DNA of 64,000 nucleotides from Piliocolobus tephrosceles (taxonomy: Eukaryota; Chordata; Mammalia; Primates; Cercopithecidae): contig NC_045447.1 of the NCBI RefSeq assembly GCF_002776525.5, positions 18,171,068-18,235,067 on the forward strand, given 5' to 3'. Position numbers and translations under genes: made by a program. The number at the start of each line of letters is the position of its first letter. Within the stretch, counting starts at the first letter, position 1. This document shows, in pieces, positions 57,609 to 64,000 of the stretch. A model generated the notes under the pieces. That model was not told the origin of the DNA. It made no database searches and saw only the letters and a list, made by a program, of their open reading frames with translations.

Positions 57609-57977
57609 CCAGTTTTCACACTGCTATAAAGAACTGCTTGAGACTGGGTAATTTATAAATAAATGAGGTTTAATTGACTTACAGTTCCACATACCTGGGG
57701 AGGCCTCAGGAAACTTACAATCATGGCAGAAGCCGAAGGGGAAGCAAAGACCTTCTTCACATGGTGGCAGGAAAGAGAGCTAGCAAGAGCAGGGAAAACT
57801 GCCTTATAAAACCATCAGATCTTGTCAGAACTCACTCACTGTCACTAGAACGGCATGAGGGAAACTACCCCTATGATCCAATCACCTCCCATCCGGTCCC
57901 TCTCTCAACACATGGAGATTATGAGGATTACAATTCGAGATGAGATTTGGGTGGGGACACAGAGCCAAACCATTTCG
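57609..57977 (-). mobile_element. MSTA/THE1-type MaLR solo LTR
   Basis: Antisense hallmarks: 'gactgggtaatttataaata', 'cttacaatcatggcagaagc', 'cccctatgatccaatcacct', 'atgagatttgggtggggaca', 'gagccaaaccat'. The end abutting the Alu lacks the first few bases. No internal gene. Confidence 0.9.
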
Positions 57978-57999
57978 TTTCCTTTGGCTTATGGCCAAC

Positions 58000-58150
58000 T
58001 TTTTGGGTAAATCAGAATGAATTTTGAACTGTGTAAAAATGCATATTCCTTAGTACCCCCACCAGAGATTTCTATTCAGTTGGCCTAGGATAGGACCCAG
58101 GAATCAGTGTGTTACTGTGCTCTCCAGGTGATTTTGAGGCTGGTGGTACT
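58000..58150. mobile_element. possible hAT-Charlie relic
   Basis: 'aaatcagaatgaattttgaa' and 'ctccaggtgattttgaggct' resemble MER5/MER20-type elements. Strongly decayed. Confidence 0.35.
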
Positions 58151-58159
58151 GGAACTTTC

Positions 58160-58335
58160 TTTGGGAAATCATTCCATGTAGGATGAAATGCAGACTCTTT
58201 AGACTGGAGTTCAGGGCCCTAATATACCTTTCTAATATGTATATTCTCCTGTTCCTCCATATTAGTCTTTGCTGCAACCATAACAAGTACATTTCCTCTA
58301 CTCACTCTTTCCCATATGCCCCATGTATTTTCCCA
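58160..58335 (+). mobile_element. L2 fragment
   Basis: 'ggagttcagggccctaatat' and 'acctttctaatatgtatatt' follow the L2 order. Confidence 0.5.
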
Positions 58336-58412
58336 AGATATTATGGCATAACTTTGTAAGCAAATATATATTTATTCCTAGTTATCTACAAAATATTCAT
58401 TTAATAATATGT

Positions 58413-58690
58413 GTAAGGGCTGGGTGCAGTGGCTCAGGCCTATAATCCCAGCACTCTGGAAGCTGAGGTGGGAGGATCACTTGGGCCCAGGAATTTGAGA
58501 TCAGCCTGGTTAACATAGCAAGATCCTGTCTCTACATAAAAGCATTAGCTGGGCATGGTGGCTTGCTCCTGTAGTCCCAGCTACTTGGGACACTGAGTTA
58601 GGAGGATGGCCTGAGCCTGGGTGATCTACAGTAGACCATAATCATGCCCCTGCACTGCAGCCTGGGTGGCAGAGCAAGACCCTGTTTCAA
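58413..58690 (+). mobile_element. old Alu
   Basis: Diverged plus-strand Alu ('ggctgggtgcagtggctcag'), ending in an ATATGTGT tail. Confidence 0.88.
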
Positions 58691-59734
58691 ATATATGTGT
58701 GTGCATATGTGTGTGTAAGGATTGGTTGGGGATGAATGTGAAACTACAAATGTAGAACCAATCTTCCCTTCCCTTTTTTGAATATTGGTAAACAGTTCCT
58801 AGGTTATACCACTGCACACCTTAGGATAGCATTTTTAAACTGACCTTTCCTTTTGTTCTCTTTTTACTACTTTTCTCTGAATGAATTTTCCAGGCATTAC
58901 CATAAGCAAATAGTTCTATCCTTTAAGTTGCTCAACTGGCCTCTCTGTAAACAGAGACAGTAAGGCAGATCTGGTCCCAACCTCTGAAGCAATTGGCAGT
59001 ACTTGAAATTGAAGTTATTTTCTTCTTATGCTTTCTGTTATATTGCCTGTAAGATTAAGCCTTCATCAGGCGTTATTGAATTATTTTGGGTATTTTGAAT
59101 TCATTGATAGACCTCTGATGATCCCTTTTAGTTTTTAATTTTTTCAGTCTGTAGTAACATCTAAGGATGCTACTTTGCCAAACAGATTGCTTATAATAAA
59201 AATGTAGGGTAGGGAAAGGCCACTGTCATAGGTGTTTTTTGTTGTTATTGCTTGTTGTTTTGGTTTTGCTTGTATCTTCTAATTCTGAAAACATCCTTGT
59301 AAGGTTCATTACTCTAATTTTAAGAAAAGTCTTTACAAAGAGGATATGACATTTGAGATTGCAGAGCTGTAAACAATGGATTCAGGTTTGCACCCAAGTC
59401 CCTTTACTTCATAAACTGATCTTCTTCTACTGTGGCCTGGAGCCAGATTTCAAGTTATTCAAATTCAGTTTCCGTGTTTGCTCTCATTGTCTCTACCTCC
59501 CCTTGGACTCAGGATATTGTGATAATGCTGTAAATCAAAAAGTCCATATAAATTCAAGAATAATTACCAAGATAATAGCTACTCTATATTAACAGGTATA
59601 TGGTAACTAAGATAGAATACTCTTTCAAGCCTTTTAGGCAGTACTTGGTTAATTATTTTAGTATTACACATTCTAAATTTGATAGTGGCCTGATAGAGTC
59701 AAATGCATTCTTGTCTTGTGCCATCCCTCCCCCA
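58691..59734. other. unique intron sequence
   Basis: Mostly unrecognised. About 59275-59420 may be a decayed antisense MIR. Confidence 0.4.
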
Positions 59735-61250
59735 ACCCCAGGCAGTGCGTCTCGCAGCAACAAAAGTGACTCCTTCTTTTTGTTTAAGGAGAGGAGGCAA
59801 AGAGTAAAGAGGACTTTGTCTCGCATCTTGAATACCAGCTCAGCCACAGTAGTATAGGGCATCAAGCAGAGCTGTGAGGCCCCCATTCCAGGACCTAGCT
59901 CCCGGACAACATTTCTAGACACACCCTGTGCCAAAAGGGAATCTGGCTCCTTCAAGGGAAGGACCCAGTCCTGGCACCATTCATCACCTACTGACTAAAG
60001 AGCCCTTGGGCCCTGAATAACCAGCAGCAGTAGCCAGGGAGGATACTGTGGGGCCGTGGGCTCTGAGATGTGCTGGCTTCAGAGGTGACCCAGCACATTC
60101 CCAGCTGTGGTGGCTATGGTGAAAGACTCCTTCTGTTTGAGAAAAGCAGGGGGAAAAGTAAAGGGCATTTTGGCACCTTAGGTACCAGCTCATCTATGGT
60201 AGGATAGAGCAGTAATTGGGCTCTTGGAGTCCCTAACTCTAAGGAGCCTAGGCCTAGACTCTTAGGCAGCATTTCTGGACCTGTCCTTGGCCACAGGGGA
60301 ACCTGCTGCCCTGAAAACAGAGTCCCAGGCCTGGCAGCATTCACCACAAGCTGACGGAAGAGCCCTTGGGCTTTAAATGAACATCGACAGTGGCCTGGCA
60401 GAACCAGTGGTGGCGGCCTCAGGAAAGAGCGGGGAAGAGGGAGAAGGACTTTGCATTGTGGTGTGAGTGCCAGCTTAGCCACAGTAGAGTAGAAAAACAT
60501 CAGGTAAACTACCAAGGTTTTTTACTTCTATCCCCGGCTCCCAGACAGCATCTCTGGATACATCCAGGGTCTAGGGGAGCTTGCCGCCTGAAGGGAAGGG
60601 CCTTGAGAGAGATCCAGTGCTGTGGTGGCTTCAGGTCTGACCCAGTGCAGTCCTAGTGGTAGTGGCCACAGGGGTGCATGCGTTACCACACCCCCAGTTT
60701 CGGGTGGCTCAGCACAGGGAGAGACCTCATTTATTTGGGAGGTGGCAAGGGTAAAGAATAAGAGTTTCTGCCTGCTAGTCCACAGAATTCTTCCAGATCT
60801 TATCCAGGATCACCAAGGCGGTACCTGTATAAGTCTGCAAAAACCAGTGTTGCTGCATTTGGGGCCCAAGTCCCTTCCAATACCTGGAAAGCCTTCTGAA
60901 GAAGGAGAGGCACACACAAGCCCAGGCTGTGAAGACTACAATAAATAACTAACTCTCCAATGCCTAGACACCGCTGAATATCTACATGTATCAACACCAT
61001 CCAGGAAAACATGACCTCATCAAATGAACTAAATAAGGCACCAGGGACCAATCTTGGTGAAACAGAAATATATGACCTTTCAAACAGAGAATTCAAAAGA
61101 GCTGTTTTGAGGAAACTCAAATAAATTCAAGATAAAACAGAGAAGGATGTCAGAATTCTATTAGAGAAGTTAAACAGAAATTGAAATAAGTAAAAATAAT
61201 CAACAGAAATTCTGGAGCTGGAAATGTAACTGACATGCTGAAGAATGCAT

Positions 61251-61561
61251 CAGAGTCTCTTTTTTTTTTTTGAGACTGAATCTCACTCTGTCACCCAGGC
61301 TGGAGTGTAGTGGCATAATCTTGGCTCAGTGCAACCTCCACCTCCCGGGTTCAGGTGATTCTCCTGCCTCAGCCTCCCGAGTAGCTGAGATTATGAACGT
61401 TTGCCACCACACCCAGCTAATTTTGTATTTTTAGTAGAGATGGGGTTTCACCATGTTGGCCAGGCTGGTGTCAAACTCCTGGCCTCAGGTGATCCGCCTG
61501 CCTCAGCCTCCCAAAGTGCTGGGATTACAGATGTGAGCCACTGCGCCCAGCCAGAGTCTCT
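61251..61561 (-). mobile_element. Alu at the tail junction of a younger L1
   Basis: The body 61261-61551 lies between perfect copies of cagagtctct (61251-61260 and 61552-61561). A third copy with one change lies at 62362-62371 on the far side of the adjoining L1. Confidence 0.93.
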
Positions 61562-62360
61562 CTCTCTCTCTCTTTTTTAAAATTATACTTTAAGTTCTAG
61601 GGTACGTGTGCACAACATGCAGGTTTGTTACATATGTATACGTGTGCCATGTTGCTGTGCTGCACCCATTAACTTGTCATTTACATTAGATATAGTTCCT
61701 AATGCTATCCCTCCCCCCTCCCCCGACCTCACGACATGCTCCAGTGTGTGATGTTTCCCATCTTGTGTCCAAGTGTTCTCATTGTTTAATTCCCACTTGT
61801 GAGTGAGTACATGTGGTGTTTGGTTTTCTGTCCTTGTGATAGTTTGCTCAGAACGATGGTTTCCAGCTTCATCCATGTCCCTACAAAGGACATGAACTCA
61901 TCCCTTTTTATGGCTGCATAGTATTCCATGGTGTATGTGTGCCACATTTTCTTAATCCAGTCTATCATCGATGGACATTTGGGTTGGTTTCAAGTCTTTG
62001 CTATTGTGAATAGTGCTGCAATAAACATGCATGTACATGTGTCTTTATAGCAGCATGATTTATAATCCTTTGGGTATATACCCAGTAATGGGATGACTGG
62101 GTCAAATGGTATTTCTAGTTCTAGATCCTTGAGGAATCGCCACACTGCCACACTGTCTTCCACAGTGGTTGAACTAGTTTACATTCCCACCAACAGTGTA
62201 AAAGTGTTCTTGTTTCTCTACATCCTCTCCAGCACCTGTTGTTTCCTGACTTTTTAATGATTGCCATTCTAACTGGTGTGAGATGGTATCTCATTGTGGT
62301 TTTGATTTGCATTTCCCTGATAGCCAGTGATGATGAGCATTTTTTCATGTGTCTGTTCGG
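61562..62360 (-). mobile_element. L1PA-type 3' end, 5' truncated
   Basis: Antisense primate L1: 'ttatactttaagttctaggg', 'ccatgttgctgtgctgcacc', 'agtattccatggtgtatgtg', 'ggtatctcattgtggttttg'. The minus-strand frame 61786-61968 is the end of ORF2 (YTMEYYAAIKRDEF). Inserted in the older L1. The tail is a CT/T run (61562-61577). Confidence 0.92.
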
Positions 62361-62430
62361 CCAAAGTCTCTTAATAGTAGAATTGATTAAGCAGAAGAAC
62401 TAATGAACATGAAGACAGGCTATTTAAAAA

Positions 62431-62740
62431 TACAAAATCAGGCTAAGTTCAGTGGCTCACACCTGTAATCCCAGCACTTTGGGAGGCCAAGGCAGGTGGA
62501 TCACTTCAGGCAGGAGTTCAAGACCAGCATGGCCAACATGACAAAACCCCATCTCTACTGAAATACAAAAAAATTAGCCAGGTATGGTGGTGCACACCTG
62601 TAATTCCAACTATTCAGGATGCTGAGGCATGAGAATTCCTTGAACCCGGGAGGCAGAGGTTGCAGTGAGCCGAGATCATGCCACTGCACTTCACCCTACG
62701 TGACAGAGCGAGACTCTATCTCAGGAAAACAAACAAAAAA
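62431..62740 (+). mobile_element. Alu at the internal break of the old L1
   Basis: Full-length plus-strand Alu with an AAAC-type tail, lying exactly where the old L1 jumps from its 5' part to its 3' end. Confidence 0.9.
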
Positions 62741-63335
62741 ATCCCCCACAGAAGTCAGACAATAATAAATGCTGGTGAGGATGTGGAGAAAGGGAAATCT
62801 TGTATGGTGTTGGTGGGAGGGTAAATTAGTACAACCACTATGGAGAACAGTTTGGAGGTTCCTCAGTAAACTAAAATTAGAGCTACAATACAATCCATCA
62901 ATCTCACTGCTGGATATATACTCAAAAGAAAGGAAATCAGTATATCGAAGAATATTTGCATTGCCATGTTTGTTGCAGCACTGTTCATAATAGCCAAGAT
63001 TTGGAAGCAACCTAAGTATCCATTAACAGACTAATAGATAAAGAATGTGGTGGATATACACTACTATTCATCCATAAGACAGAATAAGATCCTGTCATTT
63101 GCAACAACATGGTTTTGCAACAACAACAACTAGAAGTCATTACATTAAGGGAAATAAGGCACAGAAAGTCAAATATTGCATGTTCTCACTTATATGTGGG
63201 ACCTAAAAATTAAAACAATTGAACTCATGGAGATAGAAAATAGATATTTACTAGGGTCTGGGAAGAGTAGTCGGGGGTTGCGTGGAGGGGAGGTGGGGAT
63301 GGTTAATGGGCACAAAAAATAAAATATACTCTCAA

Positions 63336-63786
63336 AACATAAATGATTAACTCTTATTAAGTGGCAAAATTAGTTTTCTCAAAACTTTGAAAAATGTATA
63401 TTAATGGAAAAGCGGTGGCACAAAAAGATAAGTGGTCTGCCTAGGTTCAAGTAGCAGTTTGGTAGCTTAGTATAGTCCCTATCCAGAACTCTTGATCCCA
63501 AATTAGCACGTTTCTTTTGGAGAGATACTTGAAATACTAATTATCAGTATTGTTTTAGTTATGAGAGTGCATTTAAATAAAATAAACAGATGACAAATAC
63601 TAACTCATGATTGTGTCTTTGCCTTTGAACAGTATGTTAAGGTGTACCAGCTGAAAACAAATGCAAGGTGTTGCCAACTGAGAATTTATTTTGTAGCTTG
63701 AGCAACTGCTTCCCTCCTACCCCACACCATTTGGTAATCATTTGATTTGATGTCACTTGCTTACAGAAAACAGATTGGAAAAAAAT
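63336..63786. other. unique intron sequence
   Basis: No feature recognised. Confidence 0.45.
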
Positions 63787-64000
63787 GCCAGACGCAGTGG
63801 CTCTGACCTGTGAACCAGCACTTTGGGGGCTGAAGTGGGCAGATTGCTTGAGCACAGGAGTTCAAAACCAGCCTGGGCAACATGATGACACCCATCTGTA
63901 TTAAAAAAATTTTTTTAAAAAAATTAAGCCAGCATGGTGGTGCACGCCTGTAGTCCCAGCTGCTTGGGAAGCTTAGGTGGGAGGATAACCTGAGGCAGGG
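63787..64000 (+). mobile_element. Alu, cut by the window end
   Basis: Diverged plus-strand Alu beginning 'ccagacgcagtggctctgac'. Only about 210 bases are in the window. Confidence 0.88.

Larger units (their letters stand above)
59735..63335 (+). mobile_element. composite old L1 with 5' region and 3' end, internally deleted
   Basis: 59735-61250 is an L1 5' region of about 1.2 kb made of repeated units (starts near 59765, 60119 and 60422) followed by an ORF1-like stretch (from ATG about 61011). 62372-62430 continues it. After an Alu, 62741-63335 is the L1 ORF2 end and 3' UTR ('gctggtgaggatgtggagaa', 'ttcataatagccaagatttg', 'tgttctcacttatatgtggg'). The roughly 4-5 kb that should lie between are missing. 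Inactive. Confidence 0.75.
25520..64000 (+). other. MEGF9: MEGF9 intron 1 (partial)
   Basis: It begins with the consensus donor GTGAGT at 25520-25525 and runs past the window end. No later MEGF9 exon (EGF-like Cys pattern such as YVCNCS) is found in any frame. All features listed below 25520 lie inside this intron. Confidence 0.85.

Noticed and set aside
25520..64000. Search for a second MEGF9 exon with the EGF-type Cys pattern
   Set aside because: No frame shows YVCNC or a similar Cys-rich segment with an acceptor; exon 2 probably lies beyond the window.

Overview
The window is nuclear DNA of a primate, most likely an Old World monkey (Cercopithecidae: macaque, baboon or a relative). It is crowded with about 40 Alu copies, and also holds MIR, L2, L1, MaLR LTR and CR1-clade relics. 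Five young AluY copies (about 19030, 35841, 38788, 45461 and 51995) share the head variant GGCTCAAGCC and other changes I associate with the cercopithecoid AluYR lineage. I see no bacterial, plasmid or viral gene, no CRISPR array and no tRNA or rRNA.

One host protein gene is recognisable. A CpG island (about 24.3-25.6 kb) carries the promoter and first coding exon of MEGF9 (multiple EGF-like domains 9) on the + strand: a signal peptide followed by a Pro/Thr/Ser-rich mucin-like stalk. The exon ends at a consensus donor at 25520 after the first base of a codon. The EGF/laminin-type modules, transmembrane segment and tail are not in the window. Everything from 25520 to the end therefore reads as MEGF9 intron 1 (at least 38 kb), and 1 to about 24.3 kb is 5' intergenic DNA.

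Two processed pseudogenes lie on the minus strand. An old, broken AHCY (adenosylhomocysteinase) retrocopy with its full 3' UTR and A-tail sits at 15957-18127, upstream of MEGF9. A nearly intact RPS3 (ribosomal protein S3) retrocopy with one single-base insertion sits at 36156-37009, inside the intron.

Layout: 1-24.3 kb, mosaic of Alu, MIR, L2 and L1M with unique blocks, the AHCY pseudogene, an MLT1-like LTR inside a MIR, and a non-repetitive GC-rich block just upstream of the island; 24.3-25.5 kb, promoter, upstream ORFs and exon 1; 25.5-64 kb, intron with mostly minus-strand Alus (20 of 24), a CR1-clade relic, the RPS3 pseudogene, a THE1/MST-type LTR, and a composite L1 (59.7-63.3 kb) with a tandemly repeated 5' region, invaded by two Alus and a younger L1.

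I did not find a new biological system. The observations most worth checking are the crowded start-codon region of MEGF9 (a strong-context uORF plus four ATGs within 31 bases), the alternating CCAAT promoter with a long divergent ORF, the pure AGC x8 serine tract, and the repeated pattern of Alus inserted exactly at the A-tail junction of an older L1-mediated insertion, leaving three copies of one target site. Coordinates of repeats are read by eye; Alu ends with matched flanking repeats are good to a few bases, ancient relics to some tens of bases.
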